Assembly (NCBI RefSeq): GCF_900101075.1
Contig: NZ_FNFY01000010.1
Span: 1-64,000 of the forward strand
Length of the DNA stretch: 64,000 nucleotides
Reading direction: 5' to 3'
From: Lacicoccus qingdaonensis
GTDB lineage: Bacteria; Bacillota; Bacilli; Staphylococcales; Salinicoccaceae
The notes below the pieces were generated by a model. That model was not told the DNA's origin, ran no database searches, and saw nothing but the letters and a program-made list of their open reading frames with translations. Numbering within the stretch: the first letter of the stretch is position 1; the number at the start of each line of letters is the position of its first letter. Both the position numbers and the translations under genes were made by a program. Of this stretch, positions 1 to 8,155 are shown piece by piece.

Positions 1-228
1 GTCATTCACAGCGCTTATCTTAGTTGCTTCAGAGTAATGTTTCCAGCCTCTGGACTCTTTTAACCCATCCACACCAGCCGTTTCATAACGGTGGATCCAT
101 GCTTCGATTGTGTGACTGCTCAATTGATAATAATTAGATACACTATGGATGGATTGATGATCTGATAACACTTGATGAATCATATCGACTTTCTCTTCGA
201 TCGTATACTTGGACGTTCGTTTAGACAT
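1..228 (-). CDS. IS3-family transposase OrfA (helix-turn-helix protein), partial
   Basis: The 76 visible residues begin MSKRTSKYTIEEKVDM and form the N-terminal helix-turn-helix that binds the IS ends in IS3-family OrfA proteins (S-x-x-YY-Q-L-S-x-x-T-I-x-x-W-I-x-x-Y). A second conserved block GVDGLKESRGWKHYS follows. The start is the ATG at 226-228, preceded by GGGGAG five bases upstream. In IS3 elements OrfA is fused by -1 frameshifting to an OrfB integrase domain; that part lies beyond the window. Whether the element is intact cannot be judged. Confidence 0.8.
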   Translation of the reverse strand, partial: MSKRTSKYTIEEKVDMIHQVLSDHQSIHSVSNYYQLSSHTIEAWIHRYETAGVDGLKESRGWKHYSEATKISAVND

Positions 229-234
229 AAAAAT

Positions 235-290
235 CTCCCCTCGTCGTAGTTACAGAGTTTTTATTATTTCTCTGTCTACTACGAGGGGAG
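235..290 (-). promoter_or_regulatory. hairpin sequestering the orfA ribosome binding site
   Basis: CTCCCCTCGT (235-244) is an exact inverted repeat of ACGAGGGGAG (281-290), and ACAGAG (252-257) pairs with CTCTGT (270-275). In minus-strand RNA that starts outside the IS, the GGGGAG ribosome binding site of orfA is the 3' arm of the stem and would be hidden. This is the known strategy by which IS elements avoid activation by read-through transcription; its operation here is inferred. Confidence 0.6.
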
Positions 291-327
291 CATATCAGGG
301 GTGTCCTGTACAGCTTTTTATAATTAT

Positions 328-379
328 TGATTGAAAATGATTGTTTATGATTGATTTTGATTGGTAAATGCATTATTCT
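328..379 (+). promoter_or_regulatory. fruRKA promoter with four phased TGATTG operator repeats
   Basis: TGATTG occurs at 328, 338, 348 and 358, an exact 10-bp period that puts all four copies on one face of the helix. The third and fourth copies overlap the -35 hexamer TTGATT (351-356). The -10 TATTCT (374-379) is 17 bp downstream. This is the arrangement expected of a DeoR-family FruR operator that blocks polymerase and is released by fructose 1-phosphate. Transcription would start near 386, leaving a leader of only about 10 nt before fruR. Confidence 0.75.
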
Positions 380-395
380 ATAGATGGTGATAGAT

Positions 396-1142
396 ATGAT
401 AACGACACAAAGATATGAAGCGATTTTAAATTTTTTAAATGAAAATAGTAACGGTACCATCAATGATTTTGTAAAACTGACGGGTACGAGCAGTGCAACG
501 ATCCGGCGTGACCTGACACACCTGGAGGATGAGGGACTGCTTTCCCGTATCCATGGCGGGGCGACAATCGACCGGATTGAGAGTGAGGCCAGTTACACAG
601 ACAAAGCAGTAAGGAATTTAAAGGATAAAATCCGGATTGCCAAAACTGCAGCTGCGTTGATTGAAGATGGTGATACACTTTTTATCGATGCCGGGACCAG
701 TACATATGAAATGCTGCCTTTCATCAATAAAAAGAATTTAACGATTGTGACGAACAGTGTCACTTTGATCAGTTCGCTGGTCAGGGACGGTCACACTGTA
801 TATCTGCTGGGCGGTAAAGTAAAACCGACGACATACGCAATTATCGGAACAGAAGCCGTAGATAAACTGAACAGTCTGTCCTTTGATAAATGCTTCATCG
901 GTACAAATGGCATAGATAGCGCTCATGGTTATTCAACGCCGGACGGTGAGGAAGCGGCAATCAAATGGACAGCATTGAAGCAGTCCAAAGCGAAGTACAT
1001 ATTGGGCGACGCTTCGAAATTTCACAAGACGGCCTTTGTTAAATTTGCCGCGCTCGGTGATGCAGCACTCATTACTAATGACTTAAAGTCTGAGTTTGTT
1101 AAAAAAATTGGAGAAGAAACAAACGTGATAGGAGAGGTGTAA
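396..1142 (+). CDS. fruR: DeoR-family transcriptional repressor of the fructose operon
   Basis: This 248-residue protein has an N-terminal DeoR winged helix with the family signature (SSATIRRDLTHLEDEGLL and then RIHGGA, residues about 30-60). A DeoRC sugar-phosphate sensor follows (FIDAGTSTYEML, TNS, LLGGKVKPTTYAIIG, FIGTNGID). The start at 396 is chosen because GGTGATAG lies just before it and family members begin MITxxR; an in-frame ATG at 384 lacks a binding site and lies upstream of the predicted transcription start. Its stop codon abuts the start of fruK. It likely represses its own operon and is induced by fructose 1-phosphate. Confidence 0.92.
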   Translation: MITTQRYEAILNFLNENSNGTINDFVKLTGTSSATIRRDLTHLEDEGLLSRIHGGATIDRIESEASYTDKAVRNLKDKIRIAKTAAALIEDGDTLFIDAGTSTYEMLPFINKKNLTIVTNSVTLISSLVRDGHTVYLLGGKVKPTTYAIIGTEAVDKLNSLSFDKCFIGTNGIDSAHGYSTPDGEEAAIKWTALKQSKAKYILGDASKFHKTAFVKFAALGDAALITNDLKSEFVKKIGEETNVIGEV

Positions 1143-2045
1143 ATGATATATACCGTGACGTTTAACCCATCGGTGGACTATATTATGAAACTGGATGATT
1201 TTAAAGAAGGTGAGTTAAACCGCACTTCTTTGACTGAAAAGTACCCCGGTGGAAAGGGCATCAATGTATCAAGGATTTTGAAGGAAATCGGAGCTGAGAC
1301 GACGGCACTCGGTTTCACAGGCGGATTTACCGGAGATTATATAAAATCTGAATTGGAACAGAGAAATATAATACATGATTTCATAGAAGTGTCGGGTGAT
1401 ACAAGAATCAATGTAAAACTTAAAACTTCACAGGAATCAGAAATTAATGCCGATGGTCCCAGGATTTCAGATGATAATTTCAAAGCTTTGGAAGAAAAAT
1501 TGTCCAGTCTCAAGCCGGAGGACCATGTGATATTTGCGGGCAGCGTGCCCGGCGGTCACAAAGATGCGTACAAAAGATTGGCTGCAAAATTATATGAGAA
1601 TGGAATTCCATTTTCTATAGATTCGGAAGAAGAGAAACTGACATCGACACTGCCTTTTAACCCGTACCTGGTCAAACCCAACTTGTTCGAGCTTGAGCAG
1701 ATCACCGGAAAATCATTGAAATCATCAGAGGATATAAGAGATGCGGCCGACGCTTTGTTGGAGAGCGGTGCTCAAAATGTTCTGATCACGCTGGGTGGGG
1801 ACGGCGCGATGTTTGTTAACGCAGAGTATGCTTTGAAACTGACTCCTCCTGATGGAGAGCTTGTCAATTCGGTCGGTGCAGGCGACTCGACTGTTGCCGG
1901 ATTTATCAGCCAGCATGGCAAAGGTATTACAGAGCAGGTGAAACATGCGGTGGCTGCAGGGAGCGCCACTGCTTATAACAGCGATCTTGCGACATCTCAG
2001 GATATTATTTCTTTATTGGACAAAGTAAAAATCGAAAAAATTTAA
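1143..2045 (+). CDS. fruK: 1-phosphofructokinase
   Basis: A 300-residue PfkB-family kinase that phosphorylates fructose 1-phosphate to fructose 1,6-bisphosphate. The first PfkB signature is GGKGINVSRILKEIG (residues about 37-51). The second is at about 240-255, with the catalytic Asp in GAGDSTVAGF. VNPSVDYI-type N-terminal sugar-binding residues are also present (TFNPSVDYIMKLDDF). The start follows directly on the fruR stop with AGGAGAGGTG as ribosome binding site. It sits between the regulator and the transporter of the same pathway, which separates it from the related tagatose-6-phosphate kinases. Confidence 0.95.
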   Translation: MIYTVTFNPSVDYIMKLDDFKEGELNRTSLTEKYPGGKGINVSRILKEIGAETTALGFTGGFTGDYIKSELEQRNIIHDFIEVSGDTRINVKLKTSQESEINADGPRISDDNFKALEEKLSSLKPEDHVIFAGSVPGGHKDAYKRLAAKLYENGIPFSIDSEEEKLTSTLPFNPYLVKPNLFELEQITGKSLKSSEDIRDAADALLESGAQNVLITLGGDGAMFVNAEYALKLTPPDGELVNSVGAGDSTVAGFISQHGKGITEQVKHAVAAGSATAYNSDLATSQDIISLLDKVKIEKI

Positions 2046-2059
2046 TCGGGGTGATATAG

Positions 2060-3931
2060 ATGAGAATTACAGAACTGCTGACAAAAGAGACCATCAAGAT
2101 GAACGTAGAAGCAAAAGATAAAGATGCCGTGATAAAAGAGCTGGTCAATGAACTGGACAGTGCCGGTATTATTACGGATGCCGGTAAATTTGAAGCGGCG
2201 ATACAAAAAAGAGAATCACAGAGTACAACAGGTGTCGGTGACGGTATCGCGATACCCCATGCACAGACCGAGGAAGTTAAAAAGCCTGCAATAATGTTCG
2301 GTCGCAGTGCAGAAGGCATAGATTATGATTCACTGGATGGTCAGGATGCATATCTGTTCTTTATGATTGCTGCACCTGACGGCCAGGCGACCACACATCT
2401 GGATGCACTGGCCAAACTTTCAGGTATATTGATGAACCCTGATGCAAAGGAAAGGCTTCTAAAAGCAGATAGTGCTGATGAAGTGTTAAACACCATCGAT
2501 CATTATGATGAATCGGAACCATCGGAAGATACGGCCGAAACTGTCGTCAGCAATGAAGACAGACCGTACATTGTTGCAGTTACTGCCTGTCCGACGGGTA
2601 TTGCACATACTTATATGGCAGCAGATGCATTGAAAAACAAGGCAAAAGAGATGAATGTTGATATCAAGGTGGAGACGAACGGTTCCGGCGGGGTGAAAGA
2701 ACCTTTAAGCGAAGCGGATATAGAGAAAGCTTCGGGCGTAATCGTAGCTGCTGACACGAAAGTGGAAATGGCACGTTTTAATGGCAAACGACTTTTAGAA
2801 GTGCCGGTGTCTGATGGTATTAAAAGACCGGAAGCACTCATTCAGTCCACTCTTGATGGGCAGGGAGAAGTGTATGAAGGTTCAGATGGAGGAAGCAGCC
2901 AGAGCAGTTCCTCTAAAGGAAAACCGTCAATCTATAAACACTTGATGAATGGTGTTTCCAATATGCTGCCATTCGTTGTGGCCGGTGGTATTTTGATTGC
3001 AATCAGCTTTTTCTGGGGTATAGAATCCGCAAACCCGGATCATGCAGATTATAGTCCGATAGCTGAGATGATCAACTTTATCGGAAGCAATGCATTTGAG
3101 CTGATGGTACCGATTTTAGCAGGCTTCATAGCGATGAGCATTGCAGACAGACCGGGCTTTGCACCGGGCATGGTCGGTGGTCTGATGGCAGCAACGATGG
3201 GCTCCGGCTTTTTAGGAGGTCTTGTTGCAGGTTTCCTTGCCGGTTATTTGATGGTTGCCATTAAAAAGTTGACTGAAAAATTCCCGCAGGCACTGGATGG
3301 CCTCAAACCGGTATTGATTTATCCATTACTCGGCGTATTTTTAACTGGTGTAATCATGTATTATATCATCGATCCGCCTGCAACGGCATTGAATGAAGCA
3401 CTCAATTCATTCCTTGAAAACTTGAGCGGCACAAATATCGTCATACTTGGAGCGATTCTCGGCGGTATGATGGCGATTGATATGGGCGGGCCGATTAACA
3501 AGGCCGCATATGCGTTCAGTATCGCAACTCTGACAGCAGGAAATCCAGAACCGATTACGGCTGCAATGATCGGCGGAATGGTGCCACCGCTTGCGATTGC
3601 ACTTGCAACGGTGGTGTTCAGAAACAAATTCACTCCTGTAGAACGTTCCTCAGGGCCGACGAACCTGGTGATGGGCCTCTCGTTCATAACTGAAGGGGCA
3701 ATCCCTTTTGCTGCGGCAGATCCACTCCGTGTAATTCCATCCATGATGGTCGGGTCGGCAGTTGCGGGTGCAATGGCACTTGGTCTAGGAGCAACCATAC
3801 CGGCACCGCACGGTGGTATCTTCGTAGCCGGTGTTGGTGACAATGTACTGATGTTCCTGCTGGCACTTCTTGTCGGTACGATTGTCAGTGCGATTCTTCT
3901 AGGGGTTTTGAAAAGGAAAGAACAGATATAG
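2060..3931 (+). CDS. fruA: fructose-specific PTS enzyme IIABC
   Basis: A 623-residue single-chain PTS transporter. EIIA(fru) comes first (residues about 1-145, phosphorylated His in GDGIAIPHAQT). EIIB(fru) follows (about 167-265, phosphorylated Cys in ITACPTGIAHTYMAADALK-like sequence, seen as VTACPTGIAHTYMAA). A linker rich in Ser/Gly/Lys at about 275-290 leads to the membrane EIIC domain with about ten hydrophobic segments. It imports fructose as fructose 1-phosphate, the substrate of FruK and the likely inducer of FruR. It is the last gene of the operon, 14 bases after fruK, with its own GGGGTGAT ribosome binding site and a strong terminator. Confidence 0.95.
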   Translation: MRITELLTKETIKMNVEAKDKDAVIKELVNELDSAGIITDAGKFEAAIQKRESQSTTGVGDGIAIPHAQTEEVKKPAIMFGRSAEGIDYDSLDGQDAYLFFMIAAPDGQATTHLDALAKLSGILMNPDAKERLLKADSADEVLNTIDHYDESEPSEDTAETVVSNEDRPYIVAVTACPTGIAHTYMAADALKNKAKEMNVDIKVETNGSGGVKEPLSEADIEKASGVIVAADTKVEMARFNGKRLLEVPVSDGIKRPEALIQSTLDGQGEVYEGSDGGSSQSSSSKGKPSIYKHLMNGVSNMLPFVVAGGILIAISFFWGIESANPDHADYSPIAEMINFIGSNAFELMVPILAGFIAMSIADRPGFAPGMVGGLMAATMGSGFLGGLVAGFLAGYLMVAIKKLTEKFPQALDGLKPVLIYPLLGVFLTGVIMYYIIDPPATALNEALNSFLENLSGTNIVILGAILGGMMAIDMGGPINKAAYAFSIATLTAGNPEPITAAMIGGMVPPLAIALATVVFRNKFTPVERSSGPTNLVMGLSFITEGAIPFAAADPLRVIPSMMVGSAVAGAMALGLGATIPAPHGGIFVAGVGDNVLMFLLALLVGTIVSAILLGVLKRKEQI

Positions 3932-3943
3932 ATATAATAGAAG

Positions 3944-3987
3944 ACTTCCAACCGTGAGCAAAACTGATCCGGCTGGAAGTTTTTTAT
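3944..3987 (+). terminator. terminator of fruRKA
   Basis: ACTTCCAACCG (3944-3954) pairs with CGGCTGGAAGT (3970-3980) with one mismatch, followed by six T residues. Confidence 0.85.
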
Positions 3988-4013
3988 TTACAATTAAGAT
4001 TTCTTTATACACC

Positions 4014-4042
4014 TTGACAAACCGACGGTCGGTTTTTAATGT
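4014..4042 (+). promoter_or_regulatory. promoter and operator of the TetR-family gene
   Basis: A perfect 17-bp palindrome, AAACCGAC-G-GTCGGTTT (4019-4035), fills the space between a consensus -35 TTGACA (4014-4019) and a -10-like TAATGT (4037-4042, 17-bp spacing). ACCGACNGTCGGT palindromes are typical TetR-family operators, so the downstream regulator probably represses itself and its small operon. Confidence 0.75.
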
Positions 4043-4066
4043 GAAATAAAAAGAGGAATGATATTA

Positions 4067-4654
4067 ATGACTGAGCCGATTAAACTGACAAAGAGTCTCC
4101 GACAATTGATGGAAACGACAGAACATTTAATATTGGAAAAAGGATGTAAGAAAACGACTTTGCAGGATATCATTCGGCATTCTGGATTGTCTAAAGGGGC
4201 CATCTATCATTACGTCAGGAGTAAAGAGGAGTTATATGGTATTATATTACGAAACCATTCAGTTAACGTTGATGACAGTTTTTTTAAGCAGGCAAGTAAA
4301 GAAACAGCAGGATTAGATGAGCCGCTGTCGGCGATAGTAAGCCACCTGGATTATTTAACGGATAAAGATGATGTGAGAAATATTATATTCATTTATTTAT
4401 TAGGTCTTAAAGATAATCCTGTAATCATTGAACTATTATCAAATATATATGAGGCTTCACTTAAAAATGCTATTTCATGGGTTGAAACGGGACAGAAAGC
4501 AGGGGTGATTAAATCTGAACTGGACCCACAATCTACTGCAAAAATGTTCATGAGCTTTTCATATGGTCTGAGAGTACGAGGGATGTTGGAAGAAGATATT
4601 TCATATGAAATTAACGATTTTTATAATTTGATGAAAAACACTTTGCAGACATGA
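4067..4654 (+). CDS. TetR-family transcriptional regulator
   Basis: A protein of 195 residues with the TetR_N DNA-binding domain (GCKKTTLQDIIRHSGLSKG, then AIYHYVRSKEELYGIIL, residues about 22-60). The C-terminal ligand domain is of the YfiR/YcdC-like kind (SYGLRVRGML near the end). The start at 4067 follows AAGAGGA by 10 nt; the ATG at 4058 touches that site and is less likely. The palindrome in its promoter suggests autorepression. Its target is probably the DoxX-like gene just downstream, though that gene looks truncated. The ligand is unknown. Confidence 0.85.
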   Translation: MTEPIKLTKSLRQLMETTEHLILEKGCKKTTLQDIIRHSGLSKGAIYHYVRSKEELYGIILRNHSVNVDDSFFKQASKETAGLDEPLSAIVSHLDYLTDKDDVRNIIFIYLLGLKDNPVIIELLSNIYEASLKNAISWVETGQKAGVIKSELDPQSTAKMFMSFSYGLRVRGMLEEDISYEINDFYNLMKNTLQT

Positions 4655-4672
4655 ATATAAAAGGAAAGCATA

Positions 4673-4948
4673 GTGATAATAATGGCCACTTTTATTTTAT
4701 TAGTCAGTTTTACAGTATTGTTCATTTTAAAACGATTTTATATGAACATTACCTATCAGAAAATTGGAAGGTTTTCTATGAGTGCCATGCTCAGTTTCAT
4801 AGGCATCAGTCATTTCTTTATTCCATCAAATCTTGCTGCAATGGTTCCCCCGTTCATTCCATTTCCGATAACCATCGTTTATCTGACAGGTGTTGTTGAG
4901 CTTCTGTTCGCCATAATGCTCTTATTTGAGAAGACGTATAAATCATAA
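4673..4948 (+). CDS. DoxX-like small membrane protein, probably C-terminally truncated
   Basis: This 91-residue hydrophobic protein (GTG start, AAGGA seven bases upstream) has three predicted membrane segments. A core SHFFIPSNLAAMVPPFIPFP followed by YLTGVVELLFAIMLL resembles DoxX/DoxD-like proteins. Family members usually have a fourth membrane helix; here the frame stops right after FEKTYKS. The next gene starts in the stop codon. It is probably regulated by the TetR protein upstream. Function is unknown, and truncation is judged from memory of family length. Confidence 0.6.
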   Translation: MIIMATFILLVSFTVLFILKRFYMNITYQKIGRFSMSAMLSFIGISHFFIPSNLAAMVPPFIPFPITIVYLTGVVELLFAIMLLFEKTYKS

Positions 4949-5362
4949 TGAAATATTCTGGAAAAGATCAGTTGTTCCAAGAAAAAATATATAAAGTGCA
5001 GGAAGTTCGGACAGAAGAGGAAGCAGAGTCTATAAATAACATTCTTGGTTTCAAAAAGTTTAATCCCGATAGAATACAGGATGCACAGTTAAGATATTAT
5101 TTCATTGTTAAAGATGACCGGCCTGTGTGTACTGGTGTCATGTCAATAAAAAAACAATGTCTCTTGCTTGGATCGTATATATACAGATCAAGATTTTAGA
5201 GGTCTGGGACTGGCCAGGGAATTATGTATTTTCATGTTAAAAGTGTCTGAACAAAACGAAATCAAAACAAATATATTGGGTTCTACCGAAGCAGGCTTTC
5301 ACTTATATGAAAAACTAGGTTATAAAATGATTATACCCATGCATGTATTTGTTAAAGGATGA
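4948..5362 (+). pseudogene. GNAT-family N-acetyltransferase broken by a frameshift
   Basis: The first part (4948-5199) carries an N-terminal GNAT half ending CTGVMSIKKQ. The second part (to 5362), in another frame, carries the acetyl-CoA loop DFRGLGLARELC and the C-terminal strand EAGFHLYEKLGYKMI. Reading one fewer A in the A7 run at 5148-5154 joins them into one protein continuing SIKNNVSCLDRIYTDQDF. A single-base insertion in a homopolymer is therefore the simplest explanation, whether true decay, phase-variable slippage or sequencing error. Substrate unknown. Confidence 0.8.
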
Positions 5363-5469
5363 AATAAAAAGAGACTGATTCATTTTTTATGTTTAAAATT
5401 ACTGTATAAGAAGTACAAATTCATATTTATGGTATGATTTCGAGTAATAAAAGGGAGTGATGTGAAGAT

Positions 5470-6200
5470 ATGAAATTAGGCCGTCTCATCCGAAAGTTAA
5501 AAGGCAATGATAAGAATGAAGTTAATAAAAAATTTGAGATCAAATCAGATCATTCACAGTCAAAACCATTGAACATCAGTTTTTTAGGAGACTCGATAAC
5601 AACATTCAAAGGATGGATTCCAGCTGATGCGAAGTTCTGGTATTCAGATGATGCAGACAGAGGGACCGGGGTAGTGAATGTTGAACAAACCTGGTGGCAT
5701 TTATTTTTAAAGCAGACGGGTAATAAACTGATGACGAATGACAGTTGGAGCGGTGCGACTGTATGTAATAAAGCCGACAACGGTGATACAGATGAAAGCT
5801 ACAGAAGTTTCATCAGCAGATTTGATAAAACAATGGGACAAGGCAGGGTGCTGGAACCAAAGTGGATGTAATCATTGTTTTTGGCGGTACAAATGACAGT
5901 GGTAAAAACTCGCCGGCAGGCACTGTTAAATACAGCGACTGGACCGAGGCTGACCTGGACACTTTCGGCGGTGCCTTTTCAAAGCTCATGATTGAATTGC
6001 AGTATTGGAATCCCTCGACAAGAATCATAAATATCCAAAGTGATTTATTGAAACCTGATTATGCCGTAATCATGGAAGAAGTGACTGCTGAGTTGGGGAT
6101 AGAGAATGTTCTGATACCTACCTATTCAAAAGTGGGTGCACATCCTGACACCCGTGGAATGAAAACAATCGCAAATACTTTGATGAAAGCTATTAATTAA
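5470..6200 (+). pseudogene. SGNH/GDSL hydrolase broken by a frameshift
   Basis: Block I (NISFLGDSITTFKGW, nucleophile Ser in GDSI) is in the first frame (5470-5871). The oxyanion block III (VIIVFGGTNDS) and the catalytic block V (GAHPDTRGMKTIA) are in another frame to 6200. Upstream of 5862 the second frame also reads GAGTKVDVI, so the shift is near 5843-5850 and is repaired by one extra G in the GGG run. The intact protein would be a soluble esterase or lipase-like hydrolase. This is the second single-base lesion in the cluster. Confidence 0.8.
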
Positions 6201-6379
6201 CAAGAGGGCTAAAGCCATCACTTTTCTCTTCTAAGCCTGAAATGCATATGAACTTTATTCGTCAATTCAGTAATGTATGGTCAAATTAAAACGTGAAACT
6301 GCCTTACGAAATCATTGCAGTCGGGTTTTGATAATGGTAAATTTAATGTAATCACAATATAATTTAAAGGGGTTTATAA

Positions 6380-7318
6380 ATGCCTAATATAATAAGTATA
6401 GATAGTCTCGAAGAGGCTCAGGCACTCATCGGGGCAAATGATGCGCATATCACCTATTTGGAGGACGAGTTTGATGTCACAATCCACACACTGGGAAATG
6501 AAATTACAGTAGGTGGGTCGGATGATGAAAATGTCGAACTTGCGGAAGATGTGCTCATTCATCTGCTGAAAATCATCCAGCGGGGGATGAAAATAAACTT
6601 AAGAGATGTTCAATCGGCATCCAGTATGGCTAAAAATGGCACGATTGAATATTTATTAGATTTATATAATGAAGTGATTGCAAAAGATACTAAAGGAAAA
6701 GGTATCCGTGCAAAAACCACAGGGCAGAGAATGTATATTGAAAATATTAGACGGCATGATTTGACTTTCGGTATCGGCCCCGCGGGGACAGGGAAGACTT
6801 TCCTTGCTGTTGTCCTTGCATGCCAGATGCTGCGTGACGGCCAGATAAAAAGAATTGTACTGACACGTCCGGCAGTGGAAGCCGGTGAAAATCTGGGTTT
6901 CCTTCCCGGCGATTTGAAAGAGAAAGTCGATCCCTATTTAAGACCTCTCTACGACGGGCTGCACACGGTGCTCGGTACAGAACAGACCGACCGTCTGATT
7001 GAGCGCGGCGTTATCGAGGTGGCCCCGCTTGCCTATATGAGAGGACGTACACTGAATGATGCATTTTGTATTCTTGATGAGGCACAGAACACTACAGAGA
7101 TGCAGATGAAAATGTTTTTGACCCGTCTCGGTTTCGGTTCGAAAATGGTAGTTACGGGAGATGAAACTCAAATTGATCTGCCGGGTGCTTCTAAGAGCGG
7201 ACTGATTGAATCTGTGAGAAGGCTTGAAAAAGTAAAGGGCATTGCGGTCAACCGTATGGATGAAACTGACGTTGTCAGACACCCGCTTGTTTCAAAAATA
7301 ATTAAAGCATATGAATAG
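6380..7318 (+). CDS. phoH: PhoH-family P-loop ATPase
   Basis: A protein of 312 residues with an N-terminal KH-like region and a PhoH ATPase domain. Walker A is GPAGTGKT (about 134-141), Walker B is FCILDEAQN, and VTGDETQIDLP and RPAVEAGENLGFLPGDLKEK are family signatures. It starts after AAAGGGG. It leads a conserved cluster (ybeY, dgkA, cdd, era, recO) concerned with ribosome biogenesis, RNA metabolism and repair; PhoH proteins are thought to act on RNA together with YbeY. Confidence 0.93.
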   Translation: MPNIISIDSLEEAQALIGANDAHITYLEDEFDVTIHTLGNEITVGGSDDENVELAEDVLIHLLKIIQRGMKINLRDVQSASSMAKNGTIEYLLDLYNEVIAKDTKGKGIRAKTTGQRMYIENIRRHDLTFGIGPAGTGKTFLAVVLACQMLRDGQIKRIVLTRPAVEAGENLGFLPGDLKEKVDPYLRPLYDGLHTVLGTEQTDRLIERGVIEVAPLAYMRGRTLNDAFCILDEAQNTTEMQMKMFLTRLGFGSKMVVTGDETQIDLPGASKSGLIESVRRLEKVKGIAVNRMDETDVVRHPLVSKIIKAYE

Positions 7319-7327
7319 AGGTGCACT

Positions 7328-7792
7328 ATGCTATCAGTCGATTTTATAGATGATGAAAGCTATACATCAAGTGATGAGCAAAATGAGATTAATAGATTAT
7401 TGAACTTTGCCTATGAGAAATTGGAAGCTGAAGCCGATGCCGAAATCAGTGTGTCATTTGTGGATAGTGAATCCATCCGCGGTATCAATCACCAGTACAG
7501 AGATAAAAATGAAGTGACCGACGTCATTTCTTTTGCAATGGAAGATGATGAATTCAATCTGATTCATGAAGATGCGCCGAGAACGCTCGGTGATATCATC
7601 ATATCGACAGATCGTGCCAAAGTGCAGGCAGACGATTACGGACACAGCTATCGCCGTGAATTACTTTTCTTGTCCCTTCACGGTTTTTTGCATTTGCTTG
7701 GATATGATCATATGAATGATGAAGATGAGAAAGAAATGAACCAGACACAGGATGAGATTTTGAATGCGTTTGGTATAACAAGAGATGAGTAG
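7328..7792 (+). CDS. ybeY: endoribonuclease YbeY (rRNA maturation, ribosome quality control)
   Basis: A 154-residue member of the UPF0054 family. The metal site H-x3-H-x5-H is visible as HGFLHLLGYDH near residue 118, followed by MNDEDEKEM, and RDKNEVTDVISF is the conserved N-terminal block. It starts 9 bases after phoH, after GAGGTG. The family matures 16S rRNA ends and degrades defective ribosomes. Confidence 0.95.
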   Translation: MLSVDFIDDESYTSSDEQNEINRLLNFAYEKLEAEADAEISVSFVDSESIRGINHQYRDKNEVTDVISFAMEDDEFNLIHEDAPRTLGDIIISTDRAKVQADDYGHSYRRELLFLSLHGFLHLLGYDHMNDEDEKEMNQTQDEILNAFGITRDE

Positions 7793-7794
7793 CG

Positions 7795-8142
7795 ATGAAG
7801 CGGTTTAAATACGCATTTGCAGGTATCAAAGCGTTATTTGAAAAAGATTTTCACTTTGCAGGCCATCTGATGATTGCGCTGGCTGTTACGGTAATGGGTT
7901 TTTTATTCAGCCTGAATGCAGTGGAATGGCTGTTTATCATCAGTGCAATTTTCATTGTGCTGATTACTGAAATAATCAATACCAGTCTCGAGTATACTGT
8001 AGACCTTGTGACGGCTGATTACCATGAGCTGGCAAAGTATGCCAAAGACACTTCGGCGCTTGCCGTACTGCTCGCAGCATCATATGCAGTTATTACAGGT
8101 CTGATCGTTTTTTTACCAAAATTAATTGAATTATTCACTTAG
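7795..8142 (+). CDS. dgkA: diacylglycerol/undecaprenol kinase
   Basis: This 115-residue membrane protein has three predicted helices and the DagK signature around EIINTSLEYTVDL (about 61-73), with the preceding glycine-poor amphipathic N-terminus RFKYAFAGIKALFEKDFHF. In Gram-positive bacteria this family phosphorylates undecaprenol for cell-wall lipid recycling. It begins 2 bases after the ybeY stop, so the two are probably translationally coupled. Confidence 0.92.
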   Translation: MKRFKYAFAGIKALFEKDFHFAGHLMIALAVTVMGFLFSLNAVEWLFIISAIFIVLITEIINTSLEYTVDLVTADYHELAKYAKDTSALAVLLAASYAVITGLIVFLPKLIELFT

Positions 8143-8155
8143 GAGAGAGACATAT

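Larger units (their letters stand above)
1..312 (-). mobile_element. IS3-family insertion sequence, 5' end only
   Basis: The element runs leftward and is cut by the window start. Its outer end is at about 312: read on the minus strand it begins TGTACAGGACACCCC, which has the TG start and the look of an IS150-group terminal repeat. It is followed by a hairpin and then an orfA-type reading frame. The flanking bases GCT (313-315) would be one half of a 3-bp target duplication if the element is intact, but the other end is not visible. The IS end lies only 16 bp from the fruR operator. Confidence 0.8.

Noticed and set aside
384-395. Earlier ATG of fruR as the start
   Set aside because: It lies before the predicted transcription start and overlaps the ribosome site of the ATG at 396.
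221-463. Minus-strand frame across the IS end and fruR start
   Set aside because: It crosses the IS boundary and the fruR promoter, so it cannot be a conserved gene.
4651-4899. Alternative frame at the DoxX-like gene (MNIKGKHSDNNGHFY)
   Set aside because: The hydrophobic DoxX-like frame from 4673 has family features and a proper ribosome site; this frame is hydrophilic and Cys/His-rich without a match.
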